Shown: positions 35,208 to 44,620 of the stretch, piece by piece | Layout: every line of letters starts with the position of its first letter | Numbering within the stretch: the stretch's first letter is position 1 | From: Chloroflexota bacterium | GTDB taxonomy: Bacteria; Chloroflexota; Ktedonobacteria; Ktedonobacterales; JADMIN01 | NCBI GenBank assembly: GCA_021323855.1 | Contig: JAJPKE010000009.1 | Coordinates: 124,001-188,000, forward strand | Direction of reading: 5' to 3' | Length of the DNA stretch: 64,000 bases | Made by a program: the position numbers and the translations under genes | The notes under the pieces: model-generated | What the model saw: only the letters and a program-made list of their open reading frames with translations | Databases searched by the model: none | Told to the model about the DNA's origin: nothing

Positions 35208-35921
35208 TTATGAGTGCGAAGCGCCGCCACGCAGCGCAAACGGGCTGAAATTTGTCTTGTAATCGAAGGGATCGAGTCCCTCATGCCGTTTCAGATAGCC
35301 AACGATAGTATACGTCAGGGGAGTGGCGACAATCTCATACAGCACCTTGAACCCCCATTGTACCAGGATCGCCGTCAGGATTTGATTGGGCTTGAAAATG
35401 CCGGTGACGCCGAACGCCAGCAGGATGAACACAATTGTGTCGGCACCTTCGCCGATCAGCGTTGAGCCGATGGTCCGGGTCCAGAGCCAGCGCCCCTGCG
35501 TCGCAATTTTCAGCTTCGCCAGCACGAAGGCGTTGAGGAACTCGCCGACGAGATAGGCGCAGAACGAGGCGAGCAACAGAATCGGCGTAAAGCCCAAAAT
35601 CGTCTGGTAGGCGCCTTGATTGGGCCAGAAGGGTGCTGCCGGTATGACCCCGGCAATGTAAATGGCGATTACAGCGACCAGATTGCAGGCAAACCCCAAC
35701 CATATGACCCGGCGAGCCGCTGAATAGCCATAGACTTCGGTGAGGACATCGCCAAAGAGATAGCTGAGCGGAAATATGACAATGCCTGCGGGGGTGAAAA
35801 GGCCAAATGGAAGCGCGATGACTTTCACCGCAATGATGTTGGCGACGACTAAGCAGGTTACGAACAAACCTGCCAGCAGCACGAACGAGCTAGAATACCG
35901 CACGTTTGCTGATTTTTGCAC
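35208..35921 (-). CDS. Queuosine precursor transporter (YhhQ family)
   Basis: About 237 residues with six or so membrane segments; imports 7-cyano-7-deazaguanine or related queuosine precursors. Family features: NIIAVKVI at the first helix, FPLSYLFGDVLTEVYGY, GEFLNAFVLAKLK, STLIGEGADTIVFI and the tail KVLYEIVATPLTY. The GTG at 35921 was chosen for the AAGGG 8 nt upstream; the open frame reaches an ATG at 35996 but would add an odd polar N-terminus without an RBS. Same direction as the leucine operon, 118 bp downstream of nothing related. Confidence 0.85.
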   Translation of the reverse strand: MQKSANVRYSSSFVLLAGLFVTCLVVANIIAVKVIALPFGLFTPAGIVIFPLSYLFGDVLTEVYGYSAARRVIWLGFACNLVAVIAIYIAGVIPAAPFWPNQGAYQTILGFTPILLLASFCAYLVGEFLNAFVLAKLKIATQGRWLWTRTIGSTLIGEGADTIVFILLAFGVTGIFKPNQILTAILVQWGFKVLYEIVATPLTYTIVGYLKRHEGLDPFDYKTNFSPFALRGGASHS

Positions 35922-36194
35922 TGTTTTACCCTTATCTGAACCGCCGCACTTCGCGCTGCACAGGCGCACGCTGGCGGGCATCCCGGAGGATGCCATTTCT
36001 CAGTATGCTGCATTCGCTCCTTCGCGGTCAACCGTAGGGCTGAAATTTGGATAATATCTGGAAAATATCAGGATAAAGTCTACACAGAATCAATTGGGTC
36101 GGCGTAGTGGGAAATGCTGGTGGCGCTGGTACGATGCGGCGTAGTATGATAGCGGCGAATTGTTGCTCGTATTATCATTCCTCTTTTGAGTTTT

Positions 36195-36257
36195 GTCGTT
36201 TGTCGTTTGTCGTTTGTTGTTTGTCGTTTGTCGTTTGTCGTTTGTTGTTTGTCGTTT
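36195..36257. repeat. Heptanucleotide tandem repeat with 28-bp higher order
   Basis: Nine consecutive 7-bp units: GTCGTTT three times, GTTGTTT once, GTCGTTT three times, GTTGTTT once, GTCGTTT once. The C/T variant therefore gives a 28-bp super-repeat. It sits 68 bp upstream of the phosphoesterase ATG, in a T/G-rich stretch unlike its surroundings. The reverse strand reads an AAACGAC array. Confidence 0.95.
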
Positions 36258-36324
36258 GTTTTTGTCCTTTGTATGCCGATTGGATTGCTGCGCCGGTTGA
36301 GAAGCCGTGAAAGGCTGGGTTCCC

Positions 36325-37146
36325 ATGCCACGCATCATTGTCACGAGCGACCTGCACCTGGGTATCACCGGCAAGTATCAATTGCGCACGCTGGCCGAGA
36401 ATATCGCCGCAGAGCGACCTGATCTGACAATCCTGGCGGGCGATATTGGCGAGGGGATGCGCAACTTCGTCGCATGTCTGGATATTTTCTCGTGTCTGCC
36501 TGGTGTCGTTGGTGTCCTGGCGGGGAATCACGATGTCTGGGCGCGTTATGGCTATCATAGTAAAGATTTGTGGGAGTGCTATTTGCCGCGCGCGGTGCGC
36601 GCCGCCGGCATGCTCTGGCTCGAAGATATGACCTGGCGCCATGATGGGGTGGCAGTCGTTGGTAGCATGGCCTGGTATGATTATTCAGCAGCCGACACTG
36701 CGGTTCCTCCCTATCCGCCGGAGTTTTTTGCCGTCAATAAGGGCAAGTACAACGCCGATGGCTGGCATATTGATTGGCCGTGGGCGGATAGTGAATTTGC
36801 CGACCGCTTGGGAGAGCGGTTGATCGCCCGGCTGGATCACGCTGAACATGATGCCTCTCTCCGCGCTATACTCGTGGTGACGCATGTGCCGCTCTGCGAA
36901 GAACAGATTGTGCGCCGCGTGGGCAATCTGCGGTGGGGGCTTGGCAATGCGTACTTCGGCAATCTAACGCTTGGCAGGCGTGTGCTTCAATATCAGAAAG
37001 TGCGGGCGATCATCAGCGGGCATACACATGTCGGGCGCAAGGGCGACACAAGCCGGCAGCACTGCCCGGGTGCGTCGCCAGTGCAGGTGATGGTCGTCCC
37101 AAGCGATTACCAGCAACCAGATTATGTCAGGTTCCGGTTGGATTGA
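36325..37146 (+). CDS. Calcineurin-like metallophosphoesterase
   Basis: 273 residues from the ATG at 36325 (AAAGG 10 nt upstream). Metal-ligand motifs of the superfamily in order: SDLHLG near the N-terminus, LAGDIG (about 40), GNHDVW (about 70), VTHVPL (about 185) and GHTHVG (about 236). Soluble and single-domain, so probably a phosphodiesterase or phosphatase; the substrate cannot be inferred. Upstream lies a heptanucleotide repeat tract. The next gene starts 63 bp downstream. Confidence 0.85.
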   Translation: MPRIIVTSDLHLGITGKYQLRTLAENIAAERPDLTILAGDIGEGMRNFVACLDIFSCLPGVVGVLAGNHDVWARYGYHSKDLWECYLPRAVRAAGMLWLEDMTWRHDGVAVVGSMAWYDYSAADTAVPPYPPEFFAVNKGKYNADGWHIDWPWADSEFADRLGERLIARLDHAEHDASLRAILVVTHVPLCEEQIVRRVGNLRWGLGNAYFGNLTLGRRVLQYQKVRAIISGHTHVGRKGDTSRQHCPGASPVQVMVVPSDYQQPDYVRFRLD

Positions 37147-37209
37147 GTGGGCATTTCCCTCCGGCTCCTTGTTACTTGTGGCATTGTCGAGAATGGCAGG
37201 TGGATAGGT

Positions 37210-38328
37210 ATGGCACAGCGGTCTGTGATTGTGGTGGGCGGCGGAGTGATGGGATTGGCGACCGGATGCGCGCTCGCCGGACATGGCGCGCGTGTGACGG
37301 TGTTGGAGCGGTATAGCATCGCTCATGAGTGGGCATCTTCGCATGGCCTATCGCGCGCCATTCGCCATGAATATGGGCCGCTGGAGATCTATACCAGGAT
37401 GGTGGCGCGCAGCCTGGTTCTCTGGGATGAACTGGCGCGTGAGACTGGGCGCCATCTCTATACAGAGGCAGGCGTGCTGACACTGGGGCATACCGGCGAT
37501 GGCGAGACGCGCGAAGGATACGACGTGATGCGCTCGGCTGGCCTGCCGGTGGAGTTGCTTTCCGCTGAAGAGTGCCACCGGCGTTTCCCGCAATTTACGC
37601 CACAGGACTATGATGTCATCACGTATAACCCGCGTGGTGGCTTCCTTGCGGCGACGGATTGTGTGCAGGCGCTAGGGCAGCGATTGCGCGCGCAGGGCGG
37701 CGAACTGCGAGAAGGCGTGCGCGTTGTGCGTGTGGAGGGCGCAGGTGAAGGCGGACATGTCTTGCTCGAAGACGGGAGCGTGCTGGAAGCTGATCGCGTG
37801 GTGGTGACGGCAGGACCGTGGGTGCATGATGTGCTGCCGGAGTTGCCGCTGCCGGTGCGGGCGACCCGCCAGCAAGTGTGTTATCTGCGTGGGCTACCGC
37901 AAGACTCCTTTGGCGTTGGCAGTTTCCCGGTATTTCTTGCCGGTATGGATTATTATGGCTTTCCGCTACATGGACCTGACCTGTTCAAGGTTGGCATACA
38001 TATCTATGGTGGTGACGTAGACCCCAACCAGCCGTATGACGCCAGCATGGAGGAGGTTGAGCGGATACGGACCTTTCTGCGACAACTCATTCCTAGTGCT
38101 GCTGCCGCACCGTTTGCACTGGTTGACCGCTGTATGTATGATGTCAGCCCCGATGAAGACTTCATTCTCGATAAGCTGCCAGATGCACCTGGCGTGATTC
38201 TGGGATCAGGCTTCTCCGGCCACGGTTTCAAGTTCGGCGTCTTGATCGGAGAGCTATTGGCGGCGCTGGCGCTGGATGAAACTCCTGAGTTTCCGCTTGA
38301 CCGGTTCAGCCTGAGCCGCTTCTCTTGA
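37210..38328 (+). CDS. Monomeric sarcosine oxidase / N-methyltryptophan oxidase family flavoprotein
   Basis: 372 residues. N-terminal FAD-binding Rossmann motif VVGGGVMGLATGCALAGHG, then the ERY acidic end; a C-terminal GSGFSGHGFKFGVLIGE that closes on the flavin. C308 in DRCMYDVSPDEDF corresponds to the cysteine that covalently binds FAD in monomeric sarcosine oxidase. It probably oxidises an N-methyl amino acid, releasing formaldehyde and peroxide. The ATG at 37210 has AGGTGG upstream. Confidence 0.85.
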   Translation: MAQRSVIVVGGGVMGLATGCALAGHGARVTVLERYSIAHEWASSHGLSRAIRHEYGPLEIYTRMVARSLVLWDELARETGRHLYTEAGVLTLGHTGDGETREGYDVMRSAGLPVELLSAEECHRRFPQFTPQDYDVITYNPRGGFLAATDCVQALGQRLRAQGGELREGVRVVRVEGAGEGGHVLLEDGSVLEADRVVVTAGPWVHDVLPELPLPVRATRQQVCYLRGLPQDSFGVGSFPVFLAGMDYYGFPLHGPDLFKVGIHIYGGDVDPNQPYDASMEEVERIRTFLRQLIPSAAAAPFALVDRCMYDVSPDEDFILDKLPDAPGVILGSGFSGHGFKFGVLIGELLAALALDETPEFPLDRFSLSRFS

Positions 38329-38556
38329 GCAAGCGGCGTTGTCAACGGAGAAGCGGCAATACGCTGACAGCATATGCCATCTCATGCTAGCGTAACTTGC
38401 CAATATGCAGAAATGTTGGCGCATGTTTGCGTGAGGTGGCATATTCTTTGCTTTCCGTCCTCTATCGCATAGCTTGTATCGCATTACCCGATGCTGTCAG
38501 GGGCATTGGCGCCATTGGGGAATATGGGACGCCGGCTAAGAGGAAGGGAGGCAACT

Positions 38557-41064
38557 GTGAGCCGTTTTGATCGCTATAGCGACGACGCCCGCAGAGCATT
38601 ATCGCAGGCCCGCGAGATTGCCCTGCGGCTCAACCATAAAACGATTTGTACCGAGCACCTGCTTTGTGGCTTACTAGAGGCTGGCGACCCTGCTGTCACC
38701 GCCGTGATATCCGGCCTGGGTGTGAATGTTGCACGGTTGCACCAGGCATTAGAGTTCGTCATTGGCCGCAACAATCGCCCACTCATCTCTGAGCCTTCGT
38801 TGAGCGTGGCAGCGCGCCATGCGCTCGATGTCGCTGAGGCGGAGGCGCAGCGCGAAGGCGTACTCGAAGTTGGTAGCGATCACCTGCTGCTGGGCATGCT
38901 CTGCGATGGCGAAGGGATAGCGGCGGGTGTGCTGGAAAGTTTTGGCGTGACACTCGAACAGGCGCAAGAGCAAATTCAGACGCTCAAACGCATGGGCAGG
39001 AGTCAGGCCGCTTTTAATGCTGAGCACCAGGCTCGCTACGCCATGACGCCGACCCTCAATATGGTCAGCCGCGATCTAACTTCCGCTGCCTTAACCGATC
39101 AGCTCGATCCGGTCGTGGGACGTGATGAGGAAATCGAACGCGCGATGCAGATTTTAAGCCGTCGTGGCAAGAACAATCCCGTGCTGGTTGGCGATGCCGG
39201 CGTGGGTAAAACTGCCATCGCAGAAGGGTTGGCGCAGCGCATCGTCGCCGGATCGGTTCCCGATACACTTAAGAGCAAACGCATCGTGTCGCTCGACGTA
39301 GGGCTGTTGACGGTCGGGACGAAGTATCGTGGTGACTTCGAGGAGCGGCTCAAAAAGATATTAGATGAAATCGTCGAGGCCAAGAACGTCATCGTATTCG
39401 TAGATGAACTTCAGGCATTGGTTGGCGCTGGCGTCGCGGAAGGTTCAATTGACGCTGGCAACTTGCTGAAGCCGATGCTGGCGCGCGGCGAGTTTCAATG
39501 TATTGGTGCGACGACCCTCGATGATTACCGCAAGTCTATCGAGAAAGATCCTGCATTGGAACGCCGCTTTCAGCCAGTGCGGGTGCGCGAGATGACGGTG
39601 GATGAAACCGTGCAAATTCTGCGCGCGCTGCGCCCGCGCTATGAAAGTTTCCACCACGTGCGCATCACCGATGAGGCGATTTCCGCTGCCGCGCGGCTGG
39701 CCGAGCAGTATATACAGAGCCGCTTCTTGCCGGACAAGGCGATTGACCTGATGGATGAGGCTGCTGCGCGGCTTCGTGTGGGCAGGTCGGTCTTGCCGTC
39801 GGATGTGCGAACACTCCAAGGGCAGCTACGGGACATCCAGGACCAGAAGGACGCGGCGGTTGGCGTGCGCAGTTTTGAGCGCGCGTCGCTGTTACGCGAT
39901 AGAGAACTGGTGCTGCATAAAGAAATCGTCGTGAAAGAGGAAGTATGGTCGCAACTGCGTAGCGAAGATATGCCAGTCTTGACTGAGCAGGAAATCGCTG
40001 AGGTCGTGGTGATGTGGACGGGTATCCCCGCGCTCCAGGTGTCACTGGAGGAGTCACAGCGCCTGCTCGCCCTGGAAGATGAGTTGCACCAGCGCATTGT
40101 TGGCCAGGATGAGGCCGTGGCGTTGGTGGCGCGTGCGGTGCGGCGGTCACGCGCACACCTGCGCGACCGCAAGCGCCCAATCGGCTCGTTTGTGTTCGTT
40201 GGGCCGACTGGCGTTGGCAAGACAGAACTGGCACGAGCGCTGGCTGCTGCGCTCTTTGGCAGCGAAGACGCGCTCATCAAGCTGGATATGTCTGAGTTTA
40301 TGGAGGCACACAACGCGGCACGCCTGGTCGGCGCTCCTCCGGGATATGTCGGCTATGAGCAGGCGGGACAACTGACCGAGGCGGTGAAACGACGGCCCTA
40401 TAGCGTCATCCTCTTTGATGAGGTGGAGAAGGCGCATCCCAAAGTATTCGACCTGCTGCTTCAGGTTCTCGAAGAAGGGCGATTGGCAGACGCAAAGGGG
40501 CGTGAGGTCAGCTTTAAGCATACTATCGTCGTGATGACCTCGAATATCGGCGCGGAGCAACTGATACGCCGTAGTGACTTTGGCTTTACGCAGAAGCGCG
40601 GGGAACATCAGGATGAGTTGGCCGACTACGAACGTATGCGCGAGATTATCATGCCGCGCCTGAATGAACTCTTCCGCCCAGAGTTCCTGAATCGTATAGA
40701 TGACATTGTCTTCTTCCACGCCTTGTCTCGTGCGCAGGTACGGGCGATTCTCGATATGATGCTGGCGCAAACAAAGAGCCGCCTGAGTGAACAGTTGGTG
40801 GAGTTACGTATAACGCCACAGGCGAAAGAGTTCCTGGTAGATGCAGGCTACGATCCAGAGTACGGCGCACGCCCACTCCGCCGGGTGGTGCAGACGATGG
40901 TGGAAGATCGGCTTGCCGAGGGGGTGTTGCGCGGCCTCATCAAGCCCGGCGACTGCATGACGGTGGACCTGCGCGAACGCGACCGGCTGATCTTCCGCAC
41001 AAAGACGGCAGTGTTGGTGCAATCCGAGCAGTTCCCACAACTCGACGAGCCACAAAGTTATTGA
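38557..41064 (+). CDS. clpC: ATP-dependent Clp protease ATP-binding subunit ClpC
   Basis: AAA+ unfoldase that feeds proteins to ClpP. 835 residues from the GTG at 38557 (GGGAGG 5 nt upstream). N-terminal Clp repeat domain (SDDARRALSQAREIA...); first AAA module with Walker A GDAGVGKT near residue 212; a middle domain with a UVR-like FERASLLRDRE segment, the ClpC hallmark; second AAA module with Walker A GPTGVGKT near residue 549 and the sensor arginine region. Length fits ClpC rather than ClpA/ClpB. No ctsR/mcsAB genes are adjacent. Confidence 0.92.
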   Translation: MSRFDRYSDDARRALSQAREIALRLNHKTICTEHLLCGLLEAGDPAVTAVISGLGVNVARLHQALEFVIGRNNRPLISEPSLSVAARHALDVAEAEAQREGVLEVGSDHLLLGMLCDGEGIAAGVLESFGVTLEQAQEQIQTLKRMGRSQAAFNAEHQARYAMTPTLNMVSRDLTSAALTDQLDPVVGRDEEIERAMQILSRRGKNNPVLVGDAGVGKTAIAEGLAQRIVAGSVPDTLKSKRIVSLDVGLLTVGTKYRGDFEERLKKILDEIVEAKNVIVFVDELQALVGAGVAEGSIDAGNLLKPMLARGEFQCIGATTLDDYRKSIEKDPALERRFQPVRVREMTVDETVQILRALRPRYESFHHVRITDEAISAAARLAEQYIQSRFLPDKAIDLMDEAAARLRVGRSVLPSDVRTLQGQLRDIQDQKDAAVGVRSFERASLLRDRELVLHKEIVVKEEVWSQLRSEDMPVLTEQEIAEVVVMWTGIPALQVSLEESQRLLALEDELHQRIVGQDEAVALVARAVRRSRAHLRDRKRPIGSFVFVGPTGVGKTELARALAAALFGSEDALIKLDMSEFMEAHNAARLVGAPPGYVGYEQAGQLTEAVKRRPYSVILFDEVEKAHPKVFDLLLQVLEEGRLADAKGREVSFKHTIVVMTSNIGAEQLIRRSDFGFTQKRGEHQDELADYERMREIIMPRLNELFRPEFLNRIDDIVFFHALSRAQVRAILDMMLAQTKSRLSEQLVELRITPQAKEFLVDAGYDPEYGARPLRRVVQTMVEDRLAEGVLRGLIKPGDCMTVDLRERDRLIFRTKTAVLVQSEQFPQLDEPQSY

Positions 41065-41537
41065 AGTTCCTGCGCGACGCAGATGTCGGCCACCTGCACC
41101 CCAGGCAATCGCTCCAGATCGGCGGGCGTGATGGCGAACACGGCATTGGGGGTGCCAGCCGCTGCCCAGATCACGTCATACTGTAACAGATCGCGGTCGC
41201 AGAAGGTTTTCAGTGGAGTTGCGTGGCCAAGCGGCGGCACGCCACCGATGGCGAAGCCGGTGAGCTTGCGCACGGTATCGGCATCTGCCCGCGTGATGGT
41301 GCTGCCGGTAAGCTGCGCTAGCTTCTGCGTGTCAGCGCGGTTGGGGCCAGAGACCAGCGCCAGAACCGCCTGATCGCCAGCAAGGAAGACCAGCGATTTC
41401 ACGATCTGGCCAACGGAGACGCCGATTGCCGCCGCTGCATCTTCGGCGGTGCGTGTGCTGGCCGCGAACTCCTTCACCTCCGTCTCAATTCCCGCCTCCT
41501 GAAGTGCCGTGACGACGCGCTGGACTGATGCCTTCAT
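41058..41537 (-). CDS. YbaK/EbsC family Cys-tRNA(Pro) deacylase
   Basis: 159 residues covering the YbaK/ProX editing domain: EFAASTRTAEDAAAAIGV near the start, IVKSLVF with its conserved lysine, SGPNRAD, and GFAIGGVPPLGH (about 107-118), the substrate-site GxxxGGVPPxGH motif. Such proteins deacylate mischarged tRNA (Cys-tRNA-Pro or relatives). AGGAG lies upstream of the ATG. Its stop overlaps the convergent clpC stop by 7 bp. Confidence 0.88.
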   Translation of the reverse strand: MKASVQRVVTALQEAGIETEVKEFAASTRTAEDAAAAIGVSVGQIVKSLVFLAGDQAVLALVSGPNRADTQKLAQLTGSTITRADADTVRKLTGFAIGGVPPLGHATPLKTFCDRDLLQYDVIWAAAGTPNAVFAITPADLERLPGVQVADICVAQELQ

Positions 41538-41697
41538 AATTATCCCAAATCTCCTGTACTGTATCTGGCCGTATCGTGAAATAGTTTAGCCTTCCTTAAA
41601 GGTATCACACGGCATCACAAGCAGCGCCTATTTGCGCGCCGTTCTTCCTCGCGTTAGGCTATCTTAGGGACATAGATTTGATGAGCGGAGATTTTCG

Positions 41698-42894
41698 ATG
41701 GCGAAACGGCAGCGCGCACGAAATGGCAAACGGGCGCTCTCTTTTCTGTTATGGGCGTATGCCATGAGCATTGTTGGATTTTATGCCGTTGTCTTCCGCC
41801 GTTCGCTACCAGAAAAGACCGATGAAGATAGATTGCGAGCGCAGCCTGTTGACCCCTCAGCGCCGGCGCCACGTGTCAGCATTATTCTTCCAGCGCGCGA
41901 TGAGGAGCGCAACATCCAGGGATGCGTGGAGTCATTGCTGGCGCAGACGTATCCAAATTTTGAAGTGATCGTCGTGGATGACGCCTCGACTGACCACACT
42001 TCTACCCTATTGGAGCAGCTCTGCCAGTCACATCCGCTACGCGACCATTTGCGCGTAATTCGCGTAGATCATCTCCCTGAGGGCTGGGCGGGTAAGCCGC
42101 ATGCGCTGCACACCGGCGTCTCGCAGGCGACTGGCGAATGGCTGCTCTTCACCGATGCCGATACGCGCCATCAGCCCGAAGCGTTATCAACAGCCATGCG
42201 AACCGCTAGCGAGCGCCAGTTGGATTTGCTCTCACTCGGCACGACGCAGGACATGCCCGATTTTTGGAGCCGGGTGTTGATTCCGATGGCTTACATGGGT
42301 ATTTCAATGCAATATCCCGCAAAGCAGGTGAATGACCCCAAGAGTAGAATCGCCCTGGCGAATGGCCAGTATATTTTGTTGCGCAAGGCACTCTATGAGC
42401 GCATCGGCGGCTATGCCGCGCCACATATGCGCGCGACCGTACTGGATGACCGTGATCTTGCCAGCGAAGTCAAGCGGGCGCACGGAAAACTGGCGCTCGT
42501 GGATGGCCGTGGGCTGGTGCGCACACGCATGTATCATGGCCTGCGTGAGCAATGGGATGGGTGGAGCAAGAATGCGTATGCTGGCAGCCGTGGCGGCCTG
42601 TTCTTCTTTCTGCTCATGATAATTGGCTTGCCGATGACTTGCATGCTGCCGTTCGCTCTGCTGCTTTTAGGCTTGCTGGCGCGGCGTCCGCGTTGGTTGG
42701 CGGCCGGCGGGTTGCCGGTTGCCGCGACGCTCGCCTATCGTACCCGCTTGAACCGGGAGATTGGTGTTCCCTGGCGCTATGTCTGGACGCATCCGCTGGG
42801 GGCGGCGATCTTTACTGGTATTCTGGCGCGTTCGTTCTGGCGAAAATGGAGCAAACGCGGCGTCACCTGGCGTGGACGTACCTATCAGGTGTAG
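41698..42894 (+). CDS. Family 2 glycosyltransferase, membrane-associated
   Basis: 398 residues. After an N-terminal hydrophobic segment (about 18-34) comes a GT-A domain: SIILPARDEERNIQGC, EVIVVDDASTDHT with the nucleotide-binding Asp pair, FTDADTRH metal site, then a QxxRW-like EQWDGWSKN region and two to three C-terminal membrane helices. The closest style is the ceramide-/hopene-associated or carotenoid glycosyltransferases of bacterial lipid pathways. Substrate unknown. GGAG lies 8 nt before the ATG. Confidence 0.8.
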   Translation: MAKRQRARNGKRALSFLLWAYAMSIVGFYAVVFRRSLPEKTDEDRLRAQPVDPSAPAPRVSIILPARDEERNIQGCVESLLAQTYPNFEVIVVDDASTDHTSTLLEQLCQSHPLRDHLRVIRVDHLPEGWAGKPHALHTGVSQATGEWLLFTDADTRHQPEALSTAMRTASERQLDLLSLGTTQDMPDFWSRVLIPMAYMGISMQYPAKQVNDPKSRIALANGQYILLRKALYERIGGYAAPHMRATVLDDRDLASEVKRAHGKLALVDGRGLVRTRMYHGLREQWDGWSKNAYAGSRGGLFFFLLMIIGLPMTCMLPFALLLLGLLARRPRWLAAGGLPVAATLAYRTRLNREIGVPWRYVWTHPLGAAIFTGILARSFWRKWSKRGVTWRGRTYQV

Positions 42895-42954
42895 GGTTAT
42901 AGACTTCACCTCTTGATCCCCACTCTCGCGAGGAGCAGAGAAACATGTAGAGCG

Positions 42955-43527
42955 TCAGGCGGCGATGCCACGAAGACCTAGCGCGTCAGCCTCCTCTGTC
43001 ATGGCAGCAATGACGAAGGCGATATGCTCATCCAGGGTGACGCCAAGCTCCTCCGCGCCTTTGATAACGTCCTCGCGGTTGACGCCACGGGCGAAGGCTT
43101 TGTCTTTCATCTTCTTGCGGACGGAGCTGGCTTCGAGTCCGATGATAGATTTATTTGGGCGCACAAGCGCAGTCGCTGTGATGAGGCCGGTCAATTCATC
43201 GCAAGCGAAGAGCGCGTGCGAGAGCATATCGTCGCGCGGAACGCCATTCACATCGTTGTGGGCAAGAATCGCGTGAACGATTGCATTGGGATATCCAGCT
43301 TCACGGAGCCAGCGTGCGGTATAGTGGGTGTGTTCAGAGAGAGCGGGATACTCTTCATAGTCGAGGTCATGTAAGAGTCCGGTGATGCGCCAAAGTTCTT
43401 CATCCTCGCCAAATTTGCGGGCATAAGCGCGTAAGGCTGCGGCGACTGCCATGCCATGCTTGACCAGATTTTCGTTCTTCGTGTGTTCGCGCAGCAATGC
43501 CAGCGCATCTTCATAGCGTACTTCCAC
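42955..43527 (-). CDS. HD domain phosphohydrolase
   Basis: 190 residues from the GTG at 43527, which has a perfect AGGAGG 6 nt upstream; the ATG at 43554 has none. HD metal motif: HGMAVA, LLHDLDYEEYP, SEHTHY and AILAHND provide the histidines and aspartates of an HD fold. Small single-domain HD proteins of this type hydrolyse nucleotides or other phosphate esters. Near the end a helical LGVTLDEHIAFVI segment. Not linked to a neighbour in function. Confidence 0.8.
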   Translation of the reverse strand: MEVRYEDALALLREHTKNENLVKHGMAVAAALRAYARKFGEDEELWRITGLLHDLDYEEYPALSEHTHYTARWLREAGYPNAIVHAILAHNDVNGVPRDDMLSHALFACDELTGLITATALVRPNKSIIGLEASSVRKKMKDKAFARGVNREDVIKGAEELGVTLDEHIAFVIAAMTEEADALGLRGIAA

Positions 43528-43566
43528 GCAGATCCTCCTGTACGATGTAGTCAATCTACCGTATTA

Positions 43567-44601
43567 TTACTTCATTTCTGCCGTTCGCTCTGTGACGCCC
43601 AACCCTGGCGCATCGGGCAGCCTGATGCGCCCTTGCTCGAATCTCACGCCCTGAAATGGGTCGTGTGCCAGCAGCAGCGCGCCATCCAGGTCGGCGTAGT
43701 CCACTAATGGTGTGAGGTGCGCCGCTGCTGTTATCGCCAGCGAGCTGCTGACCATGCAGCCGAACATCACGCTGAGGCGGTGCGCCCGCGCCGTGTGAAT
43801 CATCTTGAGCGCGTTGCGCAGCCCGCCACACTTCGCCAGTTTGATGTTGATGCCATCAACGCGGCCCGCCATACGCGGCACATCTTCCAGCGTCACACAA
43901 CTTTCATCGGCAATGATTGGGATTGGGCTATGCTCACGCACCAGGCGCAGCCCATCCAGATCATGCGCCGCCACCGGCTGCTCGATGAGTTCGATGCCAT
44001 AAGGCGCAAGCGCCTCGATAGTGCGAATGGCTTCTTTGGGGGTCCAGGCAGCGTTGGCGTCCACCCGCAACGTGGCGTTACTCACCTCGCGTATCGCGCG
44101 CACCATCTCAATATCGCGTGATGTACCGACTTTGATTTTGAGTGTCGGGTAATTGGTTGCCTCCGCAGCCAGGCGAGCCATCTCCTCTGGTGTGTCAATG
44201 GCGATGGTAAAGGAAGAAACGGGCGTGCGGGCTGGATTGAGGCCGAGCAGGCGATAGACCGGCATATCCAGTATCTTGCCGGTGAGGTCGTAGAGCGCCA
44301 TGTCAATCGCAGATTTGGCGGCGGTGTTGCCATGATGAAGCCGGTGATCGAGGGCAACGATGATATCTTCGATGAGCAACGGATCATCGCTCAGAACCTC
44401 GGCAAATGCTTCAAGCGCAGCCTGCATTGTCTCGTGCGTTTCGCCGTAGTAGCCGCTGCTATCAGGTCCTGCCTCGCCAATCCCCTTTAGCCCATCGTGT
44501 TCAATTTCGATGAGCAGATTGCGCGCCTGATACTGTGTGCCGCGCGAGATGCGGAACGGGCGTTGAAGTTGGAGATCAAGCGGCGTGATGTGTAGCTGCA
44601 T
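43567..44601 (-). CDS. Enolase-superfamily epimerase/racemase (DgcA- or YkfB-like)
   Basis: 344 residues from the ATG at 44601 (AGGAGG 8 nt upstream). Muconate-lactonizing-enzyme subgroup: capping domain, then KIKVG with the KxK base, metal ligands in DANAAW, EQPV and ADESC, and the second base lysine in NIKLAKCGG. These mark L-Ala-D/L-Glu epimerases and the N-acetyl-D-glutamate racemase DgcA. Its partner upstream is a DUF1611 protein overlapping region by a few bases, the arrangement described for DgcN-DgcA, so D-glutamate catabolism is the most likely job (inference from family and neighbour). Confidence 0.82.
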   Translation of the reverse strand: MQLHITPLDLQLQRPFRISRGTQYQARNLLIEIEHDGLKGIGEAGPDSSGYYGETHETMQAALEAFAEVLSDDPLLIEDIIVALDHRLHHGNTAAKSAIDMALYDLTGKILDMPVYRLLGLNPARTPVSSFTIAIDTPEEMARLAAEATNYPTLKIKVGTSRDIEMVRAIREVSNATLRVDANAAWTPKEAIRTIEALAPYGIELIEQPVAAHDLDGLRLVREHSPIPIIADESCVTLEDVPRMAGRVDGINIKLAKCGGLRNALKMIHTARAHRLSVMFGCMVSSSLAITAAAHLTPLVDYADLDGALLLAHDPFQGVRFEQGRIRLPDAPGLGVTERTAEMK

Positions 44602-44620
44602 GCCCATGTCCTCCTGATGG

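Noticed and set aside
35922..36070. A preQ1 riboswitch upstream of the queuosine-precursor transporter.
   Set aside because: The expected H-type pseudoknot sequence (AGAGGTTC...AAAAAACTAA-like) is absent.
36080..36642. Proteins encoded in the antisense frames of the heptanucleotide tract (repeats of NDKRQTT).
   Set aside because: These arise from translation of the DNA repeat; no RBS and they run into the phosphoesterase gene.
38329..38556. CIRCE or CtsR operator upstream of clpC.
   Set aside because: No TTAGCACTC-N9-GAGTGCTAA or tandem GGTCAAA heptads; only the long-spaced inverted repeat.
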